NCBI RefSeq assembly: GCF_000831385.1
Contig: NZ_AP014548.1
Coordinates: 2,037,779-2,101,778, forward strand
Source: Nonlabens marinus S1-08
Lineage (GTDB): Bacteria; Bacteroidota; Bacteroidia; Flavobacteriales; Flavobacteriaceae
DNA: 64,000 bases
Direction of reading: 5' to 3'
The translations under genes were made by a program, and so were the position numbers. Shown here piece after piece: positions 36,730 to 44,845 of the stretch; position 1 is the first letter of the stretch, and each line of letters begins with the position of its first letter. The notes below the pieces were generated by a model, which had not been told where the DNA came from, ran no database searches, and saw only the letters and a program-made list of their open reading frames with translations.

Positions 36730-39078
36730 TTATAAAAACCATAATTTTTCCTTGCCATAAGGTGGCATATCCTTGCCAAAATGAGGTGCTATTTCAGCCA
36801 CCATTTCAGGATATTTGATAGTAACCGGAACATTTTGCTGTCGCAAAGATTTCCAGTATAAACGGCTAAATTGATACACTTGCTCAATGAGCTTTCTAAT
36901 CATTGCCGTGTCATTCATTGCCTTTTCATCTGGACTTGTAATGCGAAGCTTTACAGGAAAGGGGTAACCTTCATAATGTGGATATTTCTCTACTCCTGGA
37001 TAACGGGCATTATTGAAAAGAAGGTATTTATACTCTTTTTTTGCAATCTTGATGAATGTACCGCTTTTAGGCATTAATTTTCCTTGCCAATTTTCATCAA
37101 AAGCGATCAAATCTTCAGATTTGGTTTTATTGATATTAACGATGTATAAAGGACATTCCATTTTAAGCATATTCATCATCTTGAGAATAGGCTTTAGTTC
37201 CTTGTCGTTCATTTCTTTGTAAAAATGTATGACTACCTTATCAGGATTGTTTTCAACCTTTACAAATTTATCTATGGCATCACTTATAGCTCCTGCCAAT
37301 TGTGCTGTGTCAGATTTTGCAGAATACTCAAACCCATTAAATTTTCCATTGTTTTGAAAACTAAAGGCACTGGCCACATATTGAACATCTTCTCTCACGT
37401 TTTTAAATGCACCTACACCTATTACCAATTCTCGTTTAGGTTGTACAGTAAGTTGCCAAGGTATGCCGTCGAGCTTTGCGAGTAGTGCTAATGAAATGTT
37501 AGTCAACTCGTACACAAAATTATCAATCTTACTTTCCAGCTTTTTATAGTCTATCACTTGTGAAATGATACGGCGTTGTAAGAGTTCTTTCTTTACTTGG
37601 TAATAAACTTCACGCTTTGCGAGATTAGGCTCAAATTTGCTAAATGGACTTAAATAAATTGCCGCATACGTAATCTCGGGATCAAGATCAAGGTTTTTAA
37701 TGCCGTTTGATATTTCGGGCATAGGGTTATCCAAATCTTTAAAAACTATACTAAAGCCTTTTTCTACGTGATACAGAATACCTGTAAAGTCCAGCAAACC
37801 CTTAAACCAGCTGTGTTGTTTATTGAGATAGCTTTCAAGCTTTACGGCTTCTTCTGCAAAGCTTTCGTGTAGAATGAAGAACAAATGAATGTTTTTATAA
37901 GGGGTAGATTTATATGGTTTGTACTTTTTAAAGTCAAATTTAGGAACACGCCCAATACCATTTTTAAATTGTAGATCGTTACACTCATCACTTACATATC
38001 CTACTGAACTGCTATCTACTGGAAGGAAATCTTCATTATTGATGGGAACTTCTTTTTTGAAATCTTCTTTAAAGACATATTTACTACACAGGAAATCAAT
38101 TTTTTCCTTGAACTCTATGTATTTGTTCTCTGGCTTGAACACTTCTGCTTCAAAACCCAATTCACTATTTAACTCTGCATTTAATATGGCATAGGATTTT
38201 GTATAGTCGATATCATCTTCATCCCTTATATATTCATATTTGTGATATGTGGCGTTGTGAATTATTCCGCTGAAATTCTTGGCAGACACTTTTTTGACCA
38301 ATTCCGAAACAGGTTCTTTAATTATCTTGCTCTTTCCATCATAAGCAATTATTAATTCTCCATAATCACTCAACTCTTTAAATTGAAATTTGAATGTGAA
38401 CTTGTCATAGCGCGCAAACGTTGGATTAGAGTAATCTCGATCTCGTAGCCACAGTTGGTTATCCTTGACAAAATTTCTTTTAACCACCTTACCCTTTTTT
38501 CTAAAGAAACGCTTGATAGTGAAGTTATAGTAGTCCTTTAAAAAGTCAGAATTCTGGTCTTTTAGAACAATGTCAAGAGCTTTATAGTTATCATCTGGAA
38601 AGTAAAAAGAAGTGTAAATCGTGTCGGTTCCATCAGTGGTGATACCAGGGAATATATCTTCGATATTTGAAGGGAACTTATTGCGGAAAAGTTTACGATT
38701 ACGATCGTGTTTCTCTTTCGAAAAATACATCGTAATAGGCCCTGTTGGCACATCAAAGGTCAGCGCATTATAGAATAAACTTTCTGTCATTGATTTAAGG
38801 TTTTTTGCTTTTTCCTTGGCGTAATTTAGAATTTTTAGACCATCCTGTTCATCACTTATTGTATTGAATATTTTGTCTGCCATCCAAAGCATTAATAATT
38901 CATTTTCATCCTGTTCCAGTGCTTTAGCGAAAGCAATAACCTGCTCTTTACGAGCTTCACGATTACCGCGTTCTATTTTACTTAAATAAGCCACATCCAT
39001 ATCCACCGCTGCCGCAAGCTGTCGTAAAAGCAACTGCTTTTCTTCACGTATATTTCTGATGTGTGTTCCAAAATCCAT
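36730..39078 (-). CDS. XRE helix-turn-helix fused to a MID-PIWI Argonaute
   Basis: 782 residues, first gene of the operon. Residues 1-65 form a complete XRE domain (IRNIREEKQLLLRQLAAAV ... YLSKIERGNREA) of the kind that regulates restriction genes. Residues 65-400 are of unknown fold. About 400-525 is MID-like, with Y493, K496-K497 and Q507 in YYQVKKELLQRRIISQVI. From about 530 the PIWI region is clear: SLALLAKLDGIPWQL, LVIGVGAF, VVIHFYKEM, MPKSGTFIKI, then YWKSLRQQNVPVTIKYPEM. The first catalytic Asp of PIWI is replaced by Gly (G556) and the second block reads H618-F-Y-K621, so slicing is predicted lost. The guide-binding site seems kept. It may pair guide recognition with effector nucleases encoded downstream. 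Confidence 0.85.
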   Translation of the reverse strand: MDFGTHIRNIREEKQLLLRQLAAAVDMDVAYLSKIERGNREARKEQVIAFAKALEQDENELLMLWMADKIFNTISDEQDGLKILNYAKEKAKNLKSMTESLFYNALTFDVPTGPITMYFSKEKHDRNRKLFRNKFPSNIEDIFPGITTDGTDTIYTSFYFPDDNYKALDIVLKDQNSDFLKDYYNFTIKRFFRKKGKVVKRNFVKDNQLWLRDRDYSNPTFARYDKFTFKFQFKELSDYGELIIAYDGKSKIIKEPVSELVKKVSAKNFSGIIHNATYHKYEYIRDEDDIDYTKSYAILNAELNSELGFEAEVFKPENKYIEFKEKIDFLCSKYVFKEDFKKEVPINNEDFLPVDSSSVGYVSDECNDLQFKNGIGRVPKFDFKKYKPYKSTPYKNIHLFFILHESFAEEAVKLESYLNKQHSWFKGLLDFTGILYHVEKGFSIVFKDLDNPMPEISNGIKNLDLDPEITYAAIYLSPFSKFEPNLAKREVYYQVKKELLQRRIISQVIDYKKLESKIDNFVYELTNISLALLAKLDGIPWQLTVQPKRELVIGVGAFKNVREDVQYVASAFSFQNNGKFNGFEYSAKSDTAQLAGAISDAIDKFVKVENNPDKVVIHFYKEMNDKELKPILKMMNMLKMECPLYIVNINKTKSEDLIAFDENWQGKLMPKSGTFIKIAKKEYKYLLFNNARYPGVEKYPHYEGYPFPVKLRITSPDEKAMNDTAMIRKLIEQVYQFSRLYWKSLRQQNVPVTIKYPEMVAEIAPHFGKDMPPYGKEKLWFL
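38921..38934. repeat. Strongly degenerate palindrome copy
   Basis: GCTTTAGCGAAAGC inside the HTH region of the Argonaute gene (IAFAKALEQ); may be coincidental. Confidence 0.3.
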
Positions 39079-39089
39079 AACTGGAAATA

Positions 39090-39120
39090 TTTAGACTTGT
39101 CAATATTTGTCAAATCTAAA
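39090..39120. promoter_or_regulatory. Imperfect palindrome upstream of HTH-Argonaute, candidate operator
   Basis: Arms TTTAGACTTGTCAA (39090-39103) and, inverted, TTTAGATTTGACAA (39120-39107), 12 of 14 matching, separated by 3 bases, 11 bp upstream of the ATG. It is well placed as a binding site for the XRE domain encoded by the first gene, as in C-protein control of restriction genes. Confidence 0.6.
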
Positions 39121-39208
39121 AAAAAGAAGGAAACAAACAACTAAAAACAAGTGCTCGTTATTAACAAGTTATTGTCAAAATCGTTTATAACTGTTGTTAC
39201 GCCAGTGA

Positions 39209-39235
39209 TTTAGGGTGTTTAGGGTGTTCAGGGTT
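39209..39235. repeat. Three tandem 9-bp repeats
   Basis: TTTAGGGTG, TTTAGGGTG, TTCAGGGTT in a row, between the primase-type operon and the Argonaute operon. Iteron-like spacing; role unknown. Confidence 0.55.
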
Positions 39236-39248
39236 TGCGGAAACAAAG

Positions 39249-39269
39249 AAATCGGGACTTGCCCGATTT
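39249..39269 (-). terminator. Hairpin after the primase-type operon
   Basis: AAATCGGG (39249-39256) / CCCGATTT (39262-39269), 5-nt loop; only a broken T-run follows on the minus strand. Confidence 0.55.
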
Positions 39270-39295
39270 TCTTGATGCTTAAAGTTGAATTGCTG

Positions 39296-41032
39296 CTAAT
39301 CGTCAGGAATTAGATATTGACCGTGGCTCTCACGATGTATGATACCATCTTTTACAAACTTGGTTATATAACCTTCTGCCGTCTTGTGCGGAATGCCGTT
39401 GGCGTCAGCAATTTCGAGATATTTGGTGCGGTCAAACTTTTTAGGCAAACCTTGTAAGAAACGTTCCTTTTTATTGGGTCTGCGCTTTTTTGCTGGTTCA
39501 GTAGGTAAATCATTGAATACTGCACTACTGTGTTGTACCAAGACCGTAATAATCTTTAAACAATTCTCAAAATCTGCATCTTCACATTCCTTTACCGTAT
39601 TTACGTCGCCATCTTCCATTGTACGTAAGGCTGTAAAAATCATTGCCATTCTAAATGCCACCAATCCCAATCTTCGTACGGTTGCAATGTATTCCATAGG
39701 CTGTAAGCTGATATACTTTGCTTGCATTTTTGAGAAATACTCATTAAAGCGCTGTTGCTGCTTCCGCGAAAGCGTAACCCTTATTTCAGGATTGTTTTTG
39801 AGTGTCTTGTACAAACCCAAAAACTGATTTCCTAAATTTGTGTAATGCTCTTCTAAACCTACCTTACTATGTGTTGCAAATACATCTTTCCATTCAGGTT
39901 TAATATTCATATAGTAGAATACAAAGCGGCTGAATAAGCCGTTTTCTGCATTGGGAACCAATAAAGCAATCTGCTTGGGCGTACCTGATAAGAGCGTTGA
40001 TAAACACGGTTTTTCAATGTCTACAAGTTCTCGATCTGTCCTGCGGTAGTAACTGATGTTCTCGTGATGAAATGCCTTTCGGAAACCATCGCTATAATTG
40101 CCGTAATCAGATTTGAATGCTTGAGTAAGTGTATCGCCTTCGGTTTCAAACATTAATCCGCGACCTTCATTATCTGAAATCAACTGATATACTCCTGTTG
40201 TGCTATTGTTGGCAGGAATAAACAGCATCCTTTCAGGTGGTTTAATAGGCTTTTCCAAATTGTCACTTTTATTTTTGTTCATATTATAAGTTGCCATTTC
40301 CGCTTCGTGCTGTTGCTTTAAGGATTTCGACTGTTCCCTAAACATTTTATGAATAGGCATTACCAACTTTTTAAGTTGGTTGAGCTTGCCTTTTCCTGCC
40401 GAAGCTGCGGCCGTTACAAACAGGTACAAGTTTGCATAGACTTTGCGCTCATCATAAAATCCGTAAAGATTAGGAAAGCAGGCACTTAATACAGTCAATG
40501 CACCTAATAATAAAATATCACGTTCTTCTGGACTGCTTGCAGGCTGTGTCACGGCTTTAAGAAATTCAGGTACTGTGTCGTGTACCGCTTGCGGTATCAC
40601 GGGCATCATCGCAATTGTAGGTTCATCTAACTTTTCTGAAGGAATGCTGTTCTTGCTTTTTGCAAGCTTAATACCAGCTTTGTGAGCGTGATGATAGAAG
40701 GTTGCAATATTAATACCGTGTCCAGATGCTGAAAGGCATTTGGTAAATTGGTCGTCGCATTCCTTGTGATCGTAATCTGAAAAGTTGCGGCTTACACGAT
40801 GGTACATATCTCTGCCTTGCTCGCCGTATTCAGATGCCAATGCAAAACCTATATTTCGCCAGGTTGCATAGTCGCCTGTAATGTCTATTCCAGACTGTTC
40901 AATGCTCGAAATATAGCTTTCAATATCATTATTTGTAACTGCTGTAGGCACAGGTTGCTGAACGATGGGTTCTATGGGTGGTGCTTGCTTTGCAGGCTTA
41001 TCCAGCCATTCTAAAGGATTAAAATTCTTCAT
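39296..41032 (-). CDS. PriCT-2/DUF3987 primase-helicase-type protein
   Basis: 578 residues. Residues about 35-115 look like a PriCT-2 primase C-terminal domain (WRNIGFALASEYGEQGRDMYHRVS ... HECDDQFTKCL). The following 400 residues fit DUF3987, with a P-loop-like VTAAASAGKGKLNQL and downstream LFETEGDTLTQAF. The last 60 residues may be a winged helix (YLEIADANGIPHKTAEGYITKFVKDGI). Proteins of this type are common in Bacteroidetes integrative elements and are thought to help replication or mobilisation. The start overlaps the stop of the upstream BT4734-like gene by four bases. A degenerate palindrome copy (39759-39776) lies in it, read as TLSRKQ. Confidence 0.8.
   Translation of the reverse strand: MKNFNPLEWLDKPAKQAPPIEPIVQQPVPTAVTNNDIESYISSIEQSGIDITGDYATWRNIGFALASEYGEQGRDMYHRVSRNFSDYDHKECDDQFTKCLSASGHGINIATFYHHAHKAGIKLAKSKNSIPSEKLDEPTIAMMPVIPQAVHDTVPEFLKAVTQPASSPEERDILLLGALTVLSACFPNLYGFYDERKVYANLYLFVTAAASAGKGKLNQLKKLVMPIHKMFREQSKSLKQQHEAEMATYNMNKNKSDNLEKPIKPPERMLFIPANNSTTGVYQLISDNEGRGLMFETEGDTLTQAFKSDYGNYSDGFRKAFHHENISYYRRTDRELVDIEKPCLSTLLSGTPKQIALLVPNAENGLFSRFVFYYMNIKPEWKDVFATHSKVGLEEHYTNLGNQFLGLYKTLKNNPEIRVTLSRKQQQRFNEYFSKMQAKYISLQPMEYIATVRRLGLVAFRMAMIFTALRTMEDGDVNTVKECEDADFENCLKIITVLVQHSSAVFNDLPTEPAKKRRPNKKERFLQGLPKKFDRTKYLEIADANGIPHKTAEGYITKFVKDGIIHRESHGQYLIPDD
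39759..39776. repeat. Degenerate palindrome copy in the DUF3987 gene
   Basis: TGCTTCCGCGAAAGCGTA, one arm base changed as in pta and the restriction gene. Confidence 0.6.
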
Positions 41033-41937
41033 AGTGCTCTATGTCTTTTATGAAGAAATGCATTAGGGTCGTGGCATAAAAAACAAGCCCGGGAAATATC
41101 CTTACCAGATGCATCTACTTCTATGTTGTATGTATGTTGTAAATAATTTGTAATTGCCTGAAAATACTGTGCGTGTGTTGCCTGTTCAAGATCAACGCGA
41201 ACAACCCATTTAAGGCCATCGCCCGATGGGGATGCAAATAAAAGTTCTGTGTCAAATGCTTTGTCGGCTAATAATAACTGCCTTGTTTTTTCCAAGTTGT
41301 CCAGATGGTCGAAGTCAATCGTGATGAGGTTAGAATGCTTAACCAGATTGTTGTCGTTTCTCCTTTCAAAAACTCCCGAAAATGTGACGTAATCCAAATT
41401 GTTTGCTTTGAATTTACGTTTGGTTTTAGGGTCTGTTATTGCTCTTAATTCAGTAGTCACACTTTTATACTTTTCACTTGTGATAAGCTTGTGTATATTA
41501 TGTAACCGTAGCGTTTCCGAAGGAAATACGTTACGGATAGGTGCTTTAAAAAAACTTATATCTGTGTACCAAGTATCATCTTCATCATTGAGCCACGCAA
41601 GTGGATCTTCATCATCTTTTACTTGGATATTAAGATGCAAAGCATCGCAAATACGTATCAGTAAATCATCTTCATTTTCAGTTTTAAAATACTTTGCCGC
41701 AAATTCAAAAACATCTCCCTTAAAAGTGGGAATTTCTATATCTGAATGTATTGCTACACCAGCTTGAATGCAAACTGAAAGCGTTTCCTTATCGTCATTA
41801 AAAGGATTTCTCGTTATCCCGCAATCCCTTCCCGAAAGGGAAAGGACGGTTGTGCCGGGATAGTACTGTCGTATCACATAGGCGTAAATATTTAGCCCGT
41901 AATGTGTCTTATCTAAAATTGCAGCTCTACTTACCAT
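41029..41937 (-). CDS. BT4734-like (VirE N-terminal type) replication protein
   Basis: The frame opens at 42042, but ATG 41937 (MVSRAAILDK) is preferred because it lies at the end of the upstream HTH gene with a short overlap; that gives 302 residues. The conserved block is FKANNLDYVTFSGVFERR, HSNLITIDFDHL, then ASPSGDGLKWVVRV and GKDISRACFLCHDPNAF. It is an archaeo-eukaryotic primase-like region with the acidic pair in ITIDFD, as found in Bacteroidetes conjugative and integrative elements. It works next to, and is translationally coupled to, the DUF3987 gene. The probable role is priming or replication of the excised element. Confidence 0.78.
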   Translation of the reverse strand: MVSRAAILDKTHYGLNIYAYVIRQYYPGTTVLSLSGRDCGITRNPFNDDKETLSVCIQAGVAIHSDIEIPTFKGDVFEFAAKYFKTENEDDLLIRICDALHLNIQVKDDEDPLAWLNDEDDTWYTDISFFKAPIRNVFPSETLRLHNIHKLITSEKYKSVTTELRAITDPKTKRKFKANNLDYVTFSGVFERRNDNNLVKHSNLITIDFDHLDNLEKTRQLLLADKAFDTELLFASPSGDGLKWVVRVDLEQATHAQYFQAITNYLQHTYNIEVDASGKDISRACFLCHDPNAFLHKRHRAL

Positions 41938-42220
41938 CTGTCTTGAAATTATGGTTATAGTAATTGCTTTTAAACAGATCTTCAATATCAGATACCTTAT
42001 AGTAGAATTTTCCAGATACTTTGCTGTAAGGCAATGTGCCATTGCTCCTAAAGGTCTGTAGGGTTCGCTTACTAATGTGAAGCATTTGCATCACATCCTG
42101 ATTATCTACCCAACTGTCTTTTAAGACTTCTGCTCTCGATTGTCTTATGAGTTGGATATATATTTTCAGTTCCTTGATTTGTTCAGAGAGCGCAAGGATT
42201 AATGGGATTAAATCGTTCAT
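41927..42220 (-). CDS. Excisionase-type HTH protein
   Basis: 97 residues. The HTH_17/MerR-like DNA-binding domain is DNQDVMQMLHISKRTLQTFRSNGTLPYSKVSGKFYYKVSDIEDLF (residues 39-83), preceded by a short helix (LILALSEQIKELKIYIQLI). Such small proteins act as excisionases or as element-specific regulators. It overlaps the upstream HTH gene by four bases and the downstream replication gene by 11 bases. It is therefore part of one operon of two HTH genes plus the two primase-type genes. Confidence 0.8.
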   Translation of the reverse strand: MNDLIPLILALSEQIKELKIYIQLIRQSRAEVLKDSWVDNQDVMQMLHISKRTLQTFRSNGTLPYSKVSGKFYYKVSDIEDLFKSNYYNHNFKTDGK

Positions 42221-42519
42221 AGCTGTACCCTTCCTTTATTGATTAGGTAATCGGCAGCTTGCTGTTCGATCTCGTCCTGCGTGTCCATACGGTTGCGTAG
42301 CAACCATTGGTCAAGTTCTTCCCTGTGGAAATAGATTTTCTTTCCGTTGGGTTTGTAATGTGGTATGGCTCCTGTACTCGTTAGTTTGTACAGATGCGAT
42401 TGAGATAGTTCTAAAAAAGCACAAGTCTCGTTAAAATTCAATACCGTTTTTTGCAACGCCTGTTGCTGTTGCAGCATCTTTTCGATGCGGTCTAATTGTT
42501 CAATAATGTTATCGTCCAT
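42217..42519 (-). CDS. Excisionase-type HTH protein
   Basis: 100 residues. An N-terminal coiled-coil-prone stretch (EQLDRIEKMLQQQQALQ) is followed by an HTH_17 domain (LNFNETCAFLELSQSHLYKLTSTGAIPHYKPNGKKIYFHREELDQWL). It is the first gene of the four-gene operon that continues into the primase-type genes. Paralogous in general type, but not in detail, to the next HTH gene. The likely role is excision or regulation of the element. The repeats at 42631-42710 upstream could be its operator. Confidence 0.8.
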   Translation of the reverse strand: MDDNIIEQLDRIEKMLQQQQALQKTVLNFNETCAFLELSQSHLYKLTSTGAIPHYKPNGKKIYFHREELDQWLLRNRMDTQDEIEQQAADYLINKGRVQL

Positions 42520-42630
42520 TATTTCTATTGTTATAAATAATTAAGGACGTTTGCGCAAACATCACAGCTGATTGTCAACTGCAAGTGCAATATGGGAAGA
42601 TGTGCTTGGTACTGTAGAAAAAGGCAAAAA

Positions 42631-42710
42631 TGGTATTAACAACACGCTGTATATTAGCGTGTTGAAATAGAATTGGTATTAACTTTTGGTACTATATAGT
42701 TATAATACCA
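42631..42710. promoter_or_regulatory. Repeats and hairpin upstream of the HTH-primase operon
   Basis: TGGTATTAAC at 42631-42640 and 42674-42683, the inverted TAATACCA at 42703-42710, and a hairpin AACACGCT (42641-42648) / AGCGTGTT (42656-42663). The hairpin could end the 42520-side transcript, or the repeats could bind one of the HTH proteins. Confidence 0.4.
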
Positions 42711-42730
42711 CTTTAAGAAATAATGATTTT

Positions 42731-43744
42731 TTAGCTTATTTGGTCAAGCCAAGGATGTTTGATGAGCAACTGATTGTACTTTGGTCGTTTTGAACCTTCA
42801 AAGTTTCGGTATTCCTTATCTGCATAACTACCTGGACCATATCTGTGAGCGAAGAACTTTATGATGTGCTTTCTTTCAATCTTTTTTGGTGGTTTCCCAT
42901 CGGGAAAAACACGTTCATTGAAGTACCCTTTTTCAAATAATGTGAGAAAAAAGGCAGCTATTACCTGTTTGTTGCCACGTTTGTTATTGAATGAATACTT
43001 GTTATCAATAAGATTTTCTTCCACCAATCTTTCTTCAAGACGAGCAAAAGCGTCAGCTTTTGAGGATTTGACCAGCTCTGCATAAGTCAAGATTTTATCA
43101 TTAGGTATTCTAAAGTCAAGGTCTGCTTTAATCGCGTTGAATTTACCACCTACATTTATAGATGGTTTTGGTTTGCTGATAGGTTTACCACTAAATTCAA
43201 CTACGTACAAGTCATTAGGTGGTAACTCCTGAAAATATACTTCGTGAATTTCTTCTTGAGTAAGTAATGGTTCATCACTATTGTATGAAAATCTATGCTG
43301 CAATTCTAAAAACAATAAAATTGCATTTGCTTTCAAATAAAATATAGCGTGTACGTGGTCTGCATCAGCAGATGCACCCGGAACAGTAAAAGCTTTTTCC
43401 TGCATTTCATTATTCTGGATATACTGCTGTATGTTTAATAGATAACTTATAAATCTATTATGCCATTTTTGATATAGAAACTGTAGATGTTCTTCTGTTG
43501 AGGTTCTATCAAGTTCTGCTATCATTTCATTAAAATGAAGCGCTGTCTCTTTATCAATGAGCTTTTCGTAATACTTGAGCTTTGGTGAAAATGCTTTTTT
43601 AGGAAAGCGGATTTCTTGGGTAGGCGTTGTTTCCTTGTACTCTTTATCAAGTTTTGGAAGTAGCTCTTTAAATTTTAATTCGCTACGTTGGTCTTTTAAA
43701 TAAGTATCAACATAAAGTATATCAGAAAATAAATCTTTGCTCAT
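42731..43744 (-). CDS. Hypothetical integrase-associated protein
   Basis: 337 residues, helical, without signal peptide. It starts where the integrase stops (one-base overlap, TAATG). Parts that stand out are a long helical first half (WHNRFISYLLNIQQYIQNN ... KANAILLFLELQHRF) and a C-terminal segment (SFNNKRGNKQVIAAFFLTLFEKGYF ... KRPKYNQLLIKHPWLDQI). The translational coupling to the integrase suggests it belongs to the recombination or regulation module. I do not recognise the family and cannot offer a catalytic function. Confidence 0.6.
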   Translation of the reverse strand: MSKDLFSDILYVDTYLKDQRSELKFKELLPKLDKEYKETTPTQEIRFPKKAFSPKLKYYEKLIDKETALHFNEMIAELDRTSTEEHLQFLYQKWHNRFISYLLNIQQYIQNNEMQEKAFTVPGASADADHVHAIFYLKANAILLFLELQHRFSYNSDEPLLTQEEIHEVYFQELPPNDLYVVEFSGKPISKPKPSINVGGKFNAIKADLDFRIPNDKILTYAELVKSSKADAFARLEERLVEENLIDNKYSFNNKRGNKQVIAAFFLTLFEKGYFNERVFPDGKPPKKIERKHIIKFFAHRYGPGSYADKEYRNFEGSKRPKYNQLLIKHPWLDQIS

Positions 43745-44838
43745 TATAAATCAAGTTGAATACGGTTAGAAGCTTCACGTTTTTTGTCATCTATTACTTT
43801 TGCATAAATCTGTGTGGTACGCAATTCTTTGTGACCTAATAATTTTGATACTGTATAAATATCAGTTCCCAAAGTTAGCTGAAGCGTAGCGTAAGTGTGC
43901 CTTGCGCAGTGAAAAGTGATTGTTTTAGAAATTCCAGCCTTCATCATCCATTGCTGTAACTTAAGATTTGTCCAGGCGCTATAATGTAATCCTTGAAAAA
44001 CTTTATCTGTTGGGTCTTTTCGGTCGCCCAATAATTGAACAGCTTGTTCTGGAATAGGTAGGGTTTCAGCTCCTTTAGTTTTCTTTTGTCTAAATCTAAT
44101 GTAGTAACCGTTTTCTTTAGAGTGCTGTAATTCTGACCAAACCATTTTCTCTATATCAGACCATCGCAAGCCGGTAAGGGCAGAAAATATAAAGGCTTTC
44201 TTTAGTTCTGGTAATTCACATTCTGTATTAACAGCTTGCTGTAATTCAGATAATGTAAGAAACTCGCGTTGTGGTTCGCCTTGTTTAAAATGGTCAACAC
44301 CTGCTGCTGGATTTACTCTTAATATACCATCTTTCACAGCTTGCTTAAGAGCTGCTGTGAATTTACCGTAATATGAATATTTAGAATTTTGAGATAATGA
44401 CTTGTTCGCTCTACCAATTGCAGTCTTATCGAGGTATTCTTTAAACCGTTCTACAAATTGTTTATCAACCTGGTCGAAACTTATGTCAGTTGTTTGAAAT
44501 GCCTTTAGATGTTTCAACATACTGTACCAATTGCCGTGATTACCTTTACTGGTATTTTTCTTTTCTGCAAGTGCGGTCACATAAGCAATAAAACTTCCCT
44601 TTAATTTCTCAATATCCTGAAATCCGTAGTGTCCGTTTTGTATCTCGATTTGTCGCTGTGCACAAATAGTCGTTGCCAGTTCTTTAGTCTTTTTATTGAG
44701 ATCTTTCTCTGCTTTGCTTTTAGCGTTTAGAGATAGATACAATTTTAGATACTCTGTTTTTCTTTTGCCCTTATGGTAGTAATCAAGGTACAAAGCTATT
44801 TTTCCGTTTTTCTTGCGCTCGCGTAGTGTGACTTTCAT
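43744..44838 (-). CDS. Tyrosine-type site-specific integrase
   Basis: The start at ATG 44838 (MKVTLRERKKNGKI) is typical of the Bacteroidetes family; a TTG further upstream would add 14 residues across the preceding gene. 364 residues: an arm-binding domain (1-80), a SAM-like core-binding domain (about 95-190) and the catalytic domain. Catalytic residues are visible: Arg in TGLRWSDIEK, Lys in RQKKTKGAETLPIP, the His-x-x-Arg in FHCARHTYATL, His in LLGHKELRTT and Tyr in QIYAKV. It should catalyse insertion into, and excision from, the 3' end of mnmE, whose copy lies about 600 bp away. It overlaps neither the upstream nor the downstream gene apart from one base. Confidence 0.92.
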   Translation of the reverse strand: MKVTLRERKKNGKIALYLDYYHKGKRKTEYLKLYLSLNAKSKAEKDLNKKTKELATTICAQRQIEIQNGHYGFQDIEKLKGSFIAYVTALAEKKNTSKGNHGNWYSMLKHLKAFQTTDISFDQVDKQFVERFKEYLDKTAIGRANKSLSQNSKYSYYGKFTAALKQAVKDGILRVNPAAGVDHFKQGEPQREFLTLSELQQAVNTECELPELKKAFIFSALTGLRWSDIEKMVWSELQHSKENGYYIRFRQKKTKGAETLPIPEQAVQLLGDRKDPTDKVFQGLHYSAWTNLKLQQWMMKAGISKTITFHCARHTYATLQLTLGTDIYTVSKLLGHKELRTTQIYAKVIDDKKREASNRIQLDL

Positions 44839-44845
44839 AAGGCTA

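Noticed and set aside
36730..39078. Argonaute as an active DNA slicer
   Set aside because: The first catalytic Asp of the PIWI site is Gly and the second block reads HFYK, so cutting by PIWI itself is unlikely.
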